Assembly: GCA_032622095.1 (NCBI GenBank)
Contig: CP136063.1
Location: forward strand, 280,295,426 to 280,359,425
DNA length: 64,000 bases
Origin: Siphonodentalium dalli
Taxonomy: Eukaryota > Mollusca > Scaphopoda > Gadilida > Siphonodentaliidae
Direction of reading: 5' to 3'
Shown: piece after piece, positions 34,101 through 49,100 of the stretch
Numbering within the stretch: the first letter of the stretch is position 1
Layout of the letters: each line of letters begins with the position of its first letter
Program-made: the position numbers and the translations under genes
Notes under the pieces: model-generated
Told to the model about the DNA's origin: nothing
Database searches by the model: none
What the model saw: the letters and a program-made list of their open reading frames with translations, nothing else

Positions 34101-37100
34101 TCGCGCACCCTGATGCTCGAATTCAAAACTTCAAAATAATATATGTGTAAAATTTCATGTATCTGATGGCATGGAGTTATCAAACGTTCCTGAAGGTAGA
34201 TCTATGACCGCCACAATATAATTGAACATTGTGTTGAAGATAACATATAGTTGTGAAAATAGGTAATTCTGCTAAATTTGGTTCAATAATAATTATAACG
34301 GTTTCAATAGTTATCGGCTTCACAGAAATTAAATCAAACTAAATAAAGTGACAACGACCATCGATAGGCTGCTTACTTCAGATATGTCACAATGTTGTGT
34401 ATCGATATTGATTAATGCACAAACCCCTTTATAGACGTATTTGCTGTTTGTTCACTAAACTCCTTGAGTCCTAATGTGTTACAATCATTGTTTCAGGCTA
34501 TAGCACTGACAGGTTTTGTTCTGATGACAGAAACATTCCAGTCAAAATGCCGGATGAGGCCATCTATTGGTATAAACTGTTTCTGGTCAATGGGCGTTAT
34601 GGTCCTGGCTCTGATGGGATATTACTTACGAAATTGGAGACATCTACAAATAGCCCTCACTCTTCCAATAGCACCTACTGTGATATATATTTTGTAAGTA
34701 TCAGCTAAGATCTCAGAATTTCGCTCAGAATTATGAGCAAGTTCCACCAATTCCAAGTGCAATTCAGATAAGAGTTTACGGAGGATTATTACCACTTTAT
34801 AGGGTGTACTCTAGTAGATTAACTGTATTTTACCCACATGGTAAGATTCCATAATTTTGAGGCTAAGTTGACATTAAGTGGGTGTTAATGAATCGTTGTT
34901 TTTGTTAATGCCGCTTCCGGTTAAGTCACCGATCAGATGATTACTTGAGGACGGAGTGGTTATAATAGTTATGACATGATTTTGTTGGGCTTCATGGTTT
35001 ATCAACGGCCCTCCAGGAATGATTAACAGCCCTTGGTCCTATAAGCTGCCCTCAACTGCGTCTCGCGCCTCTAATAGGCCCTCAGGCTGTTAATCATTCC
35101 TGTCGGGCCGTTAATAGACCATAACTCCCTCCAAAATCATGTTATTGGTATATTCAAAATCCCCACATAATTTTTCGTCAGGTAGCCTTCAATATTTTAC
35201 AAGTAGGCTGGTACCTGTATCTTCTGTTGTTATGGTATCCTTGTATAGCAATCACACTTGACAGAGTTCGCACTGGTCGGAAAATTCCTTTGGCAACTTT
35301 TTTGTCCATTTTCCCTGATTTTCCAGCATTTTCTGAAGTTTTTGTCCATTTTTTTTTTAGAAATTTCAGCCAAATTGAAAATTGTAATATAGGATCATTC
35401 AGAAAGTATAAACTAAACCAAAAACGTAAGAAAAGACAAATTCAGAAAAAAAAATACACATGCAAAAGATAACTGATAAAATCAAGATTGACTTGTATGT
35501 AAAATGACATCAGGCATAATACTCGGCATTGCTCTGCAATTAGGGGTAATATGAAGATCTTGTAGCCACTTATAAGAGCGATATCCACTTTATAAGCACC
35601 ATTTTTATTATTATGAGGCTTCAAACCACCATGGGCCTTTAAAATATAGTCACTGTATCTAAATACTTTTGCATCAACTGGTCTGCTTATATGATTGTAG
35701 ATTGTTGCCTGAGTCCCTCACATGGCTAATTTCCAAAAAGAAATACAAGGAAGCAACGAAGCTTATACTGAAAGCAGCAAGCATCAATGATATTGTTGTC
35801 CCACAAGATCTGTTGGAAAATGAAAACTGCGTCCCCCATCAGGAATCAGAAACTCATAAAAATAGTTATAGCACAGGGACTAAGAAGACTCGATATAAGC
35901 AGCCGTCCGACAGGCAATCTTATTTATATCTCACATCGAGACTATTCAGAACTCCAAGGATGCGGCGATACTCTCTAATTATGTTCTATTTGAGGTATGT
36001 GTTACATAACTCTTGGCTGGAATTGGAGTCAGAGTCTTCACTGGCCAAATTGTTTTAGAAGTTGTCACATACTTTTGATTTTAGACCAATTCTCTTCTGT
36101 CCACAACAGTTTGGGATATATGTTGGATTGATGCTGGTTTGGACCAAGTCCCATTCCAATACTCTTCTATAACAGACTTTATACCCAGAATTGTTGGCAG
36201 GAGTTATCTTGCTTGTATGTCTTCGATTAGGTCAAATAACGCTTTGCATGTATTAACATAGAGGGCAGCCTTTCCCAAGCATGATGTTATGAAACATGCG
36301 TATGTCAGAGGTCCATTGAATATCAAAGCAACAAGATTTATAAGTAAAGAAAACTTATTTCCAGAGAATTTTAATTTGTCGCGCTATCAGAAAATGTATG
36401 GAAACGATATATTAAACGATCATATCATCACTTTACCATTTTCTTTCATGTAAATTATATTACATGTCAGATGATTAGTTACATTCATGAGTTCATTTGA
36501 ATACCCGGGCTCCACATGTAAATATAGTACATCTTTTCATTGAAAGTCTGTTATGGAAGAGTAACATGATGGAGGTCCAAAATAGCATCAACCCGACCGA
36601 TATCCCAAGCTGTTGTGGACCTAGAAGATTTGGTCTATATTGATTTCTGCAACATTGAGTCGATTGTTGAGCATGCAATGATTTCAATCCGAAAGCAGTT
36701 AATTACTGAACATAAAAGGTAGAGGCACTGCTTCATCCGCACATGAATGGTCTGACATTCCGTGTGGATTACAATAAAATCTTAATCAACATCCATTCAT
36801 TAATTTTTCCCTCAAATGGCAGATTAAAATATCAGTTATCACCCATTTTACAGAATAATCTGTTTGCCTGTTGCAAGTTGCTTCCATACAATATCTAAAT
36901 AAGTTGTGGCCTGTAAACAAAGTCACATGACTTGTTTTCAACCAACCAACATCTTGCATTCAAGCCGTGTCTGTCATTTGCAGAATGAGGTCCCCAGAGG
37001 GTGAATTTAGTGATGCTACCCCGCATAGCGGGGAAGCATCACCAAATTCACCCTCTGGGAACCTCATTCTGCTGAGGTTTAAGCAGAATGAGGTCCCCAA

Positions 37101-40100
37101 GGCTTGCTTGCATTCAAGTTCCACAATGCGTATGTATGGGTGTAAATATTTACTTTAGTATCCAAAATAAACATCGGGGAAATCCTGATATTTTATTTAA
37201 TAAACGTGCAGACATGAATAAACGTGCAGACATGAATAAACGTGCAGACATGAATAAACGTGCAGGGCAGTGCATGAAGTATGAGACCATTATGACTGTT
37301 GTTATTATTTTGTAGTTATTGGATAGAGAAATTACCCGCAATGTGCATAAACATCCACCAGAGTTTCCACAAGGGAGCGTCCTATCAACTCTGAGATGGT
37401 TATTGTAACTACTGTTATGCCTTTTTTAGTGTCCCTCTTCCACACAATTGTCAAAACACAAACAAATGTGACATCTTAGATGGAGTTAACTGTAGAAATA
37501 AATAAACTAGATTTACTCTAACCCAACCTGCATAATTTAGAATTTTTATGGTAAAAAATATTTCACAACATTATTCTGGAAAGTACTTACTACTTATACT
37601 TACTATTATGCGAATTGGTAACAACAGTACTTTTGTGTTTTGCACATGCAATGGAGAAAACATATAGGGACTAGTATATATTACATACGTCTGTTATCAA
37701 TACTAGTCATGCAAACAGTGCGTGATTATGTTCAGCTGGCGTCAGTGGAGAAATAAGAAACACGTCCCCGAGAATTTTGTTAACAAAATATACTCAAGTT
37801 TCCTGTGGAGAGAGCAAATAAAATAAATGTGCCAAATAAGCAACTTGCAGGGTAGAAATTTTCGCTGAAATTAATAAACATTTATTTGGAAAAATAGAGT
37901 AGAGCTGTTAACTTAATAAGCGACCACTAATTATCTTGCTTTCCTGAAACGAATGGTATTGATAGATCAATAGTTTCAACTTTCTCGAGGAATTGAAAGT
38001 AGCTTACCAAATATTTTGCCAAATGAATTTATTTTCGCCAAATGTTAATTATTTTTACACTTGGAAAATGGAATCATGAACCATAGCTTAATCCAAGAAA
38101 CGGTCATGATGTTTGAATACTTAACCAGATCTAAGGCATTATGCGTCGGAACATTGCAATAACTGTTTGTTAAGAGTTACCATTTTAACATGCCTATAAC
38201 TGAATGAATTTGTCTTATTTTTTGCAGTCTCATCAACAGTTTAAGCTATTTTGGGATAATGTTCAGCACGCCTCAACTTAATGGTAACCAGTTTCTAAAT
38301 CTGTTCATTAGTGGAGCGGTCGAGATACCAGCCGTTATCCTAGCAATGGTTCTAATTGATCGGTGAGTTATAACAGCTCACGCACAATGATGATCCATTC
38401 ATAGCCCAGATCCAAGCTATTATCCTCAGCAAAAAAATCTGCCACTTAAACACACCGATCTCTAAGTACTTAAAGGCACGGGCGGCGTTTGTTGCAGAAA
38501 TATTTATATTTGTTCAAATCGCCATCAACAGAAGGAACACCAACATGTATACAGTTCTGCTCATATGCCAAACACAATCAGCACGTAAATAGTATATTGT
38601 CGTCAAGACGTACGATGGTGTATGTAAACAGGAACCTGTTCGTGTTACAGAAGTTGTGATTCTGTTTACATAACACAGCGCAATTCTATTGGTTAATCAC
38701 ACACAAATGATATAAACGCTCTTTATTATTTCCATATTAGAAAAACAGTAACAAATAACGCTCTTTATGTTTACCATATCCGGATCTAAACAAAAGCCAG
38801 GAAACGTAACATTTTTTTGCTTTTGTTTACATAACAAAAGGGGGAAAATTGACAATAACATACTGTTAATGCCATATTTCTGATTGGTATAAGAACAAAG
38901 TCTGTCTATATCTTACTATTCCATTCTGTTTATGGCGGTTCTTGATGGAGTTGAATATTTTAACAGCATACCCACCGCCAACGTCGCTTGTATCTTTAAT
39001 ACTTTACAATGGAGACTGGTTTATGATAATAATAATCAATGCATTTAATAAGTTACAGTGCCCTTTTTTATGAGGTTGTTGATGAAACAAGGTGTTTTTA
39101 TTGGTAAATTATATGTTTGGAGGCTTGAAATTGGAGTTGACAGTTTCTCCACCAGTGATAATTTCAGTATTGTAAAAAGGAATTTGATTTGTAGGTGTTC
39201 ATGAATTTGATTTGTAGGTGTTCATGAATTATGGCCATTAGAAGTGTGGATGTATACGATTTTGATATCTCCAAGCCTTAAAATAGGGTGTCTGTCATTT
39301 GCAGAATGAGGTCCCCAGAGGGTGAATTTGGGTCTATCATTCTTTTGGAAGGATGTTAAAGTGATATGAAACACTTCGTTTAGGTGATCAAATAGAAATG
39401 GAGAATGCTCTTGCTCAATGTAGTTATTTTTATGAATATTAATCAAAATTAATTAAATGGCTCTCGATGGCAAAATCATTTGCGTTAGTTTATCACTGAT
39501 TGTTGCATCATGGATTGAGATGTAAATATCTACAATTAACAGAATTTCAAACGATGATTTCTATGGAGTGGTATGGTCGATTTCTTTGAGTTTTTCGACG
39601 ATGTTAGTATAAAGCTACACTACCACAGTTCAGGCCTGGAAATCTCAAGGCGGGCTGCCCGCCTAGCATCTTCCAAGGCGGGCTTTTTATAGCCCACCTC
39701 GTCTACAATAGGAAATGTATTCAGTTATTTTATTTTGTTTAATGATAAAAATACTGCTCGAAATCGTAAAAAAATATATTGTACAGTGTGCCCATGTGTG
39801 ACATTGGCAACTGATGGTAATGTCAAATGGTGGAATCATTAAATTCCGGAATGAAGTGTTCCGTAAATGTGATCTTTGATCGATTCTCACACATTTTAAG
39901 AACCAAATAAATTATTTCTCTTTATAAGATTGAGCTTACAATATATTTCACTGGATAAAATCAACATTTGTTTGTGGATAGTGAGAACCAAATGTCACTG
40001 TCTCGATTGAGTCCATCCAACCTTTCGTTCCGTTTCCGGTCCCCATCAGAGAAAATTATATAGCACTAAAACTGATGGCGTCATTCATTTTCTCGCTTCG

Positions 40101-43100
40101 ATTGACAATCTTTTAATACAATGAGCTAATGTCTCTAAGTTATTATTCACTGTTGTGAATATTTTTGTTACCAATGTTATTCAATTATTAAAGTTGAGAA
40201 ACTATTCTCTATGTCCCCAATTGCAAACACCCATTAAATCCATACAGAGCGACTTGACTGCTGGAAGCAGCAACCTGCGAAAGGGTCATGCCAACTTGCA
40301 ATGGAATATGGATTACTTTGACAAATAAAGCAGTCATTTGTAACTGTATTCAACTGTAAATATGCTGGATTTAATATGCTTCTTGATTGTGTATTTTATG
40401 TAACATTACACAACATAGAAATTGCTGTAAACATTGACAAACTCACCCAATTTCGTTGCATGGGCTGGACACGACTGACAAATTTGTGAGTACAAACACT
40501 CTTACATTTTGTTTGTGGTTCATATTAATTATCATAACATATAAAACATAATTAAATTTCACCATACCATAATGTGGATGATTTAACATTCACAACTCTG
40601 GAAACTTTTTTTCCACATAACCTTAATTAATTTAGATGAAGTGAAGCAACAATTACAACATCAAAAATAGACAAACTAAGGGTAGTAGTAACTCAAGGTA
40701 AAATAAATCATAACTGTAAAAATTGAGGTGGGCTATAGCCCTCATAGGCAAATCTAGGAGGGCTATTAATAGCCCTCCTGGATTTTCTAGACCGCCAGAC
40801 CCTGACAGTTGGCATAGCACCTGGGTACTAAGTTGCAGTTCTTCGCACCTGAACAAGTCCATAATATGTCCTTATGGATATATGAGCGGATGAAATGATA
40901 ATACAATTGCAGAAGAATTCATATTCATTGATGGGAAATGTTTAGATAATAAGTTCAACAAACGACGGTCGTTTGTTGAACTTATTATCTGAACATTTCC
41001 AAAGGGAACTACTCGTCAATGAGTATTTAGTATAGAAAGGGTTAATACCTAAGATATTTCGCCAGACTCTCTTGTATCTTTTCAACCATTTGACTGAAAA
41101 TCGCTCACGTAGCCTTTTAATGATCACTGAAATCTGGAGGGTCATGTGATGTCAGAAGTCCTCTATATATATAGGAAGCTCCAATAAACTTCTTCCTTAT
41201 TTCAATCACTTCTTTGCTTTCCTCTTTATGAACTTATTAGATGAACATTTATACAAATGAATGAATGGGAATCACCCTTCAGCAAGTATTTAGTTACCAA
41301 AGGCATGTGTTTGTTACTTTCAGACTTGGGAGGCGGATTCCTATATGTCTTTTCCTGATCATATGTGGTGTTACTAATCTCACTACTCTAGTCATTCCCA
41401 CAGAAACAAGTGAGTTGCTAAGTCAGTCACTTGGTCAATGTTAAAGTTTTATGAATTGCCATTCTGGGGTTTTCATCTTCTCAAATGTCAAATACTCATG
41501 TTCAATATAAATGCTTTCAGGACCATAGTTGTACAAGAGGGATACATACATCTTTCATTATACATTCACTCTGTGAAACTTGTTTCTTCAATGCAATCAT
41601 TCCATCCTTTTTACCTGAATGCCAAACTCAATATTTATTGTTATGCATAGTTCAGATGTTGTGTTTCCTGGTACAAGATTTTCAATGGAAGATAATAATT
41701 GTACAATTTTCATAAAACCATTAAGTCATAATCTTCATGTTGTAAATATATAGCTTACATGGCTTGTTAATGATCAATCTTTTGTTTTAATATTATAGGT
41801 TCTGGAACATCCCTGACATGGTTGTTGACAACTGTCGCTATGATTGGTAAATTCGGCATCACTGGGTCATACAGCATTCTGTGGTTATATGGATCCGAAA
41901 TATTCCCAACAAATGTCAGGTATATATCATGGTTTGTCAGGTTTTTTTCACCGGGATGTGGTGGTGTTTGAATTGCAATGTGGACCACATGTATTAACCC
42001 ATCTTCGTGGTCTTTTTTCCAAACAATAAAACTGACTCATGATATGGCATAGGTGCTAAAATGACAATTAACCTAACCACAAATAGAAAATCATAAGTCA
42101 GTTTTGGAAAACTGAGGAGTTAGTATGAGTATGAGCTATTTGTTAATAATTTTATAATGTTCTTCTTACCTTTCTGATACTCCTGATCAAGCCAGCAAAT
42201 AGTGTGTTTCATTTGTAGAATGAGGTGACATCACCAAATTCACCCTCAGGGAACCTCATTCTGTTTCGGCCTCAACAGACCTGTTTACTTTCAAAATTGG
42301 AAATCAGGAGATTTGTCCTCAGAAATCAGGAGATTTAGTGAAAAATCGGGAGATTTTTTTTCAATGTCAGTATCGTGGAAAAAAACTTCATATTTTTCAT
42401 TTTAAATGTCATATAGTGATATACTCATAATCATATAGACTGTTTGTTGCATTGGGTTTTCATCTGCCACAATTATGGCCTTGAAATCACTGAATCATAT
42501 GGAAATAAAATTGCGATTTTCAGGTTATGGATCAGGTTTTATTTCGAACAAGGCAATACAACGATTAAAGCTATAGTTGCACACTATAAAATGGTGCTAT
42601 CGGATAACATCGTTGAATTTTTTACATAATTGTTTGAGGTCTGTTCGATTCGCGTTATGTTATCATTGCGTATACAAAACACGGAATACCAAAAAGACGA
42701 AAACGGAACTTTCACCGACACAAAAACGAACAAAAAGTTTAAATAATTTGAGTCAGTGGTTTTAAAACAGTTGGTAGGGACGAGCAGAAACCAACACTTT
42801 ATTAAGTGTGGCCAAAAAAGGAAGGCTTCTTGTTTGATATATTATAATCCTTGTCTGGACATTGAAGACTGCATTTACTTACTGATCCTTACTCAACGCT
42901 GTTAAACAAAAGAGTCCACGTTGTGTCAACATTTTGTCACTGTTTGACTCACAGGCGATATATTCCTAATTGCTTTGTAACACTATAGCATGCATGGCTT
43001 ATTGCTTAATACAGCCGTTGGCTAATTTTTGGTTTTATCGTTTGAATCGGGAGATTTCGTTTCCCGATCGGGAGCACAGGAGAAATGACACAAAATCGGG

Positions 43101-46100
43101 AGACTCCCGCCGAAATCGGGAAAGTAAACAGGTCTGGGCCTCAACTGTTATTGGGAGACCTAGGATCAGATTGAAGTTCCCCAGCGGAAGTTGGTGATGT
43201 TCACCCATTAGTCAACTATCTAATGCAATTTATCTTATGAAAATTAGGGGATATAAAACGGAAGAAGTGCATTTTGCTGTTCTATGTGCGAACCATATTT
43301 AGAATGATATGCGGCTGAAACTCGGGTGAAAGGGCTTCCTTTATAATGATGTCCCCGTTGCCGAGTTGGTTAGGTCGCATATACCATCATGACAGTATTG
43401 ACTAGACAAAGGTTCAAAGCATGACATGGGTGAAAATTGGGACTGGTTTTCAAGCTCCATTTGAGTTGAGGAACATCTCAATGTGCCGTGCCGTTCCAAT
43501 CGATACATGGCCATTTCAATAAGTGAGAATTTGCTCTTGCACATTGAAGCAATGAACACTCACTCTGAGCCAGTGCCTTCACCCATTCTGATTGAATATT
43601 AACCTCGATTTATTGTTTTAACACTCAGAAGAGACAACCTGGAACAATCAAGTATCATAGAGTGAAATTATGTTCTTTCATATAGTATTCACGTCATTGG
43701 ATATGTCTATATTCAGTAATAAGTCAAACTTTGGGAGCCTTTTTTCAATGTCTGAGGGGACCTCGGCCCCTGCTCAAGGGGGCCTGTAGCCTCTTTGTGC
43801 ATTGGTTACCTGTGCCCCTATGTGCGTGCGTACATGACAAACAGATCCTACTCTTTTATATATATTCATCATATTATTATGCTACTTCAATATATCCTCG
43901 GCCAAATTTGATCATATTTTGACCTAAATATTGTCATTGGTTTATATTGGACTTATTTGGTTCTGATATAAGCCCATAGTGGACTTATACCGGTTATTCT
44001 GTTGGATGGCGCAGGCCACAGTGAAAACACATCTATAAAGAGTATACACCTGGTGCTGAAATAGAAGCATAATGAGCGTATTTGTTTTTTTGTTTATTTA
44101 CTTAAATTTTTTTAAATCAAAGTTTGAAAAACTAACGGCGTAATAACCTCGACCAAGGTACCCTGAGTCACCACACCAAATTTAGTTGTAATCAGTCTAG
44201 GGGTCTGGGAGAAAAATCCGAACAGACAGATGGACAGACAAACATATCCTACTCTTTTATATATATAGATTTAAGAAGAGATAATTTACCATAGAATATT
44301 GTAGTCATCACAGACTCTTTTGTAGCTTAGGTTAAAGACATATTATGTGCTTGTTCGGGTGCGTGAAACTGATAAGTTAGTATTCAGGCGCTATGACAAA
44401 TGGAGGAATGTAACATTCTACTAACATCGCCGAAAATTTTATGAATATCGACCGCACCACTCCATAGAAAACATCGTCAGAACTACGCTCAATTGTAAAT
44501 ATTTACTACTCGATTCGGGAAACATCTATCGGCGATAAACTAACGAAAACGATTTTGCCATTGAGAGTAACTGCATTTAATCAATATATAAGAATGACTG
44601 TGTGTGTTGTCAATTTGGATATTCCATTTGTAAAAATTAATACTTTGAATAAGATTATTCTCCATTTCTATTTGATCACCAGACCAGAGTGTTTCACATC
44701 ACTTTAAGATGCTCTATCTCTTCCCAGCATTATTCCAACAGCAGAAAAAATTTCTCTGAAGCTCGTTACAAATATCTTTTTTAATTATTATTGCCGAAAT
44801 TTAAAGGATTTTACAAGATAGAATTTCAATCAAAATTGTTGTATAAAAAATAGATTTTCAATCTGAGCTGTAATAAATAGTTACATTTGCTGTCCCAGTT
44901 TGTGAAAAAAATAGGGAAAACAATTCTTACTAAAAGAAACTCCAGTCAAAATGATTGTTTTATGCCTCTGAATCAATACAGACATTAGCGGGAAATGACA
45001 CGCTATCTTGATAATATTGTAACATATATTTGGAAATATTTTCAACCAGTGTGACAATTGATCTTTCAATACCTTTCACAGGAATCATGCAATTGGCCTG
45101 ACTTCGTTCTGTGAGAACATCGGCGGAATATGTGCTCCATTCTTAGTATTAGGGGTGAGTAGACATTTAAGTTTGAAAAAGTGGCAACTACTGTAGAAAC
45201 CATCTTATCGGAATGATACATTATCAAGAAATATGGTCTCAGGACAGGTGATCATTCATAAGAAGGGCATGCCCAAAAGTATCAACCCTTTCTTTATTAT
45301 GGGTAATTTTTCAGGATTTAGTCGGAAATATGGCTTGTTGCCATTCATCGGAAAGCTCTCACTGAGAGCTTTCCGATGAATGGCAACAAGCCATATTTCC
45401 GACTAAATCTCAGGACAGGTGATCATTCATAAGAAGGGCATGCCCAAAAGTATCAACGCTTTCTTTACTACAGTAATGCCCTAAGTAATCAACCCCTTAA
45501 CCGCAGCAGAATTATTGGTAATTTTTCAGGATTTAGTCGGAAATATGGCTTGTTGCCATTCATCGGAAAGCTCTGTGAGATCTTTCCGATGAATGGCAAC
45601 AAGCCATATTTCCGACTAAATCATGAAAAGCTACCCATAATTCTGCTGTGGTTAAGGGGTCGATTACTTAGGGCATTACTGTAACTAATTGATGAGTAGT
45701 CCCATAGGAAGTGTTTAGACAAGAAGTTCAACTAATCGCCATCCGTTTGTTGAACTTATTATCTGAACATTTCCCACCAAAGAATATGGATCCTCCTGCA
45801 CTTTTATTATCTTTTTGTCTGCCTGTCATCTGCTTTTATTACCTGAACATCCATCCAGATGTATAGTAGCTCATTCCAATGTATACTTTTAAAACTGAAT
45901 AGGAGAATCCATTCATTATACAAGGAGTTAGTGATGTATGCAGGGCTCCAGATAAATATTTGCCTGGAATCATTTTTTAAATGAATACATGTCAGTCACC
46001 CATTTAGCACTTCCTTTACTAAATACTCATTGATGAGTATCTCCTTTAGGTCAATTTAGGAAATGTTCAGAAAATAATTTCAACAAAATAGCCATTGTTG

Positions 46101-49100
46101 AACTTATTATGATTTTATCTGAATGTTTTCCACCATTTAATAGAAATCAATTTGCATTAATTGTTTGCCTGTCTGTCTTATGGTTATTTTCCTGAACATC
46201 CCTCCAGTTGAATAATAGACCATTCAAAAACACCTCATAAACATTTGTTCCACCTTATTAATGATCTATGATAAGCATTTGATTGGAGTAATTCTTGATT
46301 GAGTGCCATATTGAAAATGTCACTCAATTACATCTTTAATCCTTAATTTAATAGAATTAGTTTTCTAGCCATTCGTACAAACAAGCCTGATGATAAGCAT
46401 GTTTTACATTTAAACAAGTGCACCGTAATATGATACATCTCATTTCTATTATTTTAATGGAAGTACGAAAACATCAGAGCAAAATTTGACATCAGAAAGT
46501 TTGGGTTTTCCCGTGGCTATAAATAAGCAAGTATAACCAGAAATCCTAATGAAATGGAACATTTCGTGTTGTGTATAAGTGGGGATTTTTTTACCCTGTG
46601 CCAATGTATTCTCTTATATATATAAGAGAATGCATTGGCCTAACAATTTTTTATCATTTTTTTAAAATAAAACTTTCTTACAATTTTTAGGATATAAAAT
46701 AAAAAACATCCATTACCCTGCAGGGAGCCCCACACATATATAGAAGCATATAGAAGAGTGTTGTCTTCTCATGTTTGTCTGGGGCTCTGTATGGGTGAAA
46801 TTATAAAATTGTTAAAGAATACAAGAAAAAATTATTAAAATTGTAAAAAATTGTTAGGCCAATGGATTTTCTCTTATATATGCGAGGCGACCTATGGTCG
46901 ACTCGCATATATAAGAGAATGCATTGGTACAGGGTAAAAAAATCCCGTAATAAGACTTACGGTGCATGTGTGCTATCATTTATCTTCGTGAGTCTCACTG
47001 ATCACAAAATACTTCTTTTTCTTGACTCCCAAGTGATGATTATTGTATGCTACATCAATAACATCATAAGATCGTTCCTGGCAACTCAAATAATTCATGG
47101 CATATATATTCCAAATTTTGTGATAATTCTACATCACTGTCAGAATAGCTACCCATTATGCGATGATCTTGATCTGTGGTTTATCATCTATGGACTATTG
47201 TATTAATTCTGTCAATGTTATTTATTTTTTAACAATGTTAATAGAGGCATACATTTGAAAGGTACGCAGTAAACATAAAATAATAAGCACAAAGTGAAGA
47301 AAAAAATCAAAATATTTTTCATTTGTCGATTTAAGCTTCTAAGAAATTTTTTTTTGGCAATCCGCAAAAGCCGATGTTCAACCGTGAGGTCCAATTATTA
47401 TCCGATGGACTATTATCGGCTGATGGAACATCACTATATCCAAAAAATGGCAGAGTCGAACTCTACATGCTATTTTCACCGAATGTTTTTAAATACTTTT
47501 TTTTAATATTCAAATTATAAAAATAAATAGAGGATATCCACACATTTTCAGTGGATATGAGTTATATCTCATGAGTGATGACAAAACATTGAATTTCCAC
47601 GAGTGGCTTTAGCCACGAGTGGAAATTCAAATGTTTTGTCATCACGAATGAGATTTCACCCATATCCACTGAAAAAGTGTGGATATTCTGTTTATTATAT
47701 ACTTTAGTTACTTGCCTATGGCCCCCAATGAATGTCAATGCATCAGAAATTTCAAGCTGATATCACTCACTAGTGGGATATCACTTATATCTCACTGCTA
47801 AAACCTTATAATTCATGGCAAGTATATAATAAATGGTGGTATTTTTTTCCATAAAACAGTTTAAATAATAGAAATTAAAGACAAGGCAAAAGAAAAAATC
47901 TCTATCACCATAATATGCTTTATATTTAGTCAATTTGAATAAAAAGTTGTAGTTAGGGTTTGTAAACCAAGCTATTAAATTGCTGTTGCCTAAGATTATT
48001 GATATTTTCCAGGCCACTGGTTCATCAGTATCCTCTCGTAGTATTCGGAGGCCTCTAAGATTATTTTATATTTTCCAGGCCTCTGTGGTTCATCAGTATC
48101 CATTCAGAGTATTCGGAGGCCTCATGGTTCATCAGTATCCTCTCAGAGTATTCGGAGGCCTCTAAGATTATTGATATTTTCCAGGCCACTGTGGTTCATC
48201 AGTATCCTCTCGGAGCATTCGGAGGCCTCTAAGATTATTTTATATTTTCCAGGCCTCTGTGGTTCATCAGTATCCATTCAGAGTATTCGGAGGCCTCTAA
48301 GATTATTAATATTTTCCAGGCCACTGTGGTTCATCAGTATCCTCTCAGAGCATTCGGAGGCCTCTAAGATTATTTTATATTTTCCAGGCCTCTGTGGTTC
48401 ATCAGTATCCTCTCGGAGTATTCGGAGGCCTCAAAGATTATTTTATATTTTCCAGGCCACTGTGGTTCATCAGTATCCTCTTGGAGTATTCGGAGGCCTC
48501 TAAGATTATTTTATATTTTCTGTGGTTCATCAGTATCCTCTCAGAGTATTCGGAGGCCTCAAAGATTATTTTATATTTTCCAGGCCACTGTGGTTCATCA
48601 GTATCCTCTCGGAGTATTCGGAGGCCTCTAAGATTATTTTATATTTTCCAGGCCTCTGTGGTTCATCAGTATCCTCTCAGAGTATTCGGAGGCCTCTAAG
48701 ATTATTTGATATTTTCCAGGCCACTGGTTCATCAGTATCCTCTCAGAGTATTCGGAGGCCTCTAAGATTATTTGATATTTTCCAGGCCACTGGTTCATCA
48801 GTATCCTCTCAGAGTATTCGGAGGCCTCTAAGATTATTTGATATTTCCAGGCCACTGTGGTTCATCAGTATCCTCTCAGAGTATTCGGAGGCCTCTAAGA
48901 TTATTTTATATTTTCCAGGCCTCTGTGGTTCATCAGTATCCTCTCGGAGTATTCGGAGGCCTCTGAGATTATTTTATATTTTCCAGGCCTCTGTGGTTCT
49001 TCAGTATTCTCTCAGAGTATTCGGAGGCCTCAAAGATTATTTTATATTTTCCAGGCCACTGTGGTTCATCAGTATCCTCTCAGAGTATTCGGAGGCCTCT

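Noticed and set aside
35701-36058. Extending exon 4 to the ORF stop at 36058
   Set aside because: GTATGT at 35995 is a good donor, and phase plus family alignment continue exactly into exon 5 at 38228.
43351-43425. A true tRNA gene
   Set aside because: A- and B-box-like sequences are present but acceptor and anticodon stems do not pair; more like a SINE head.
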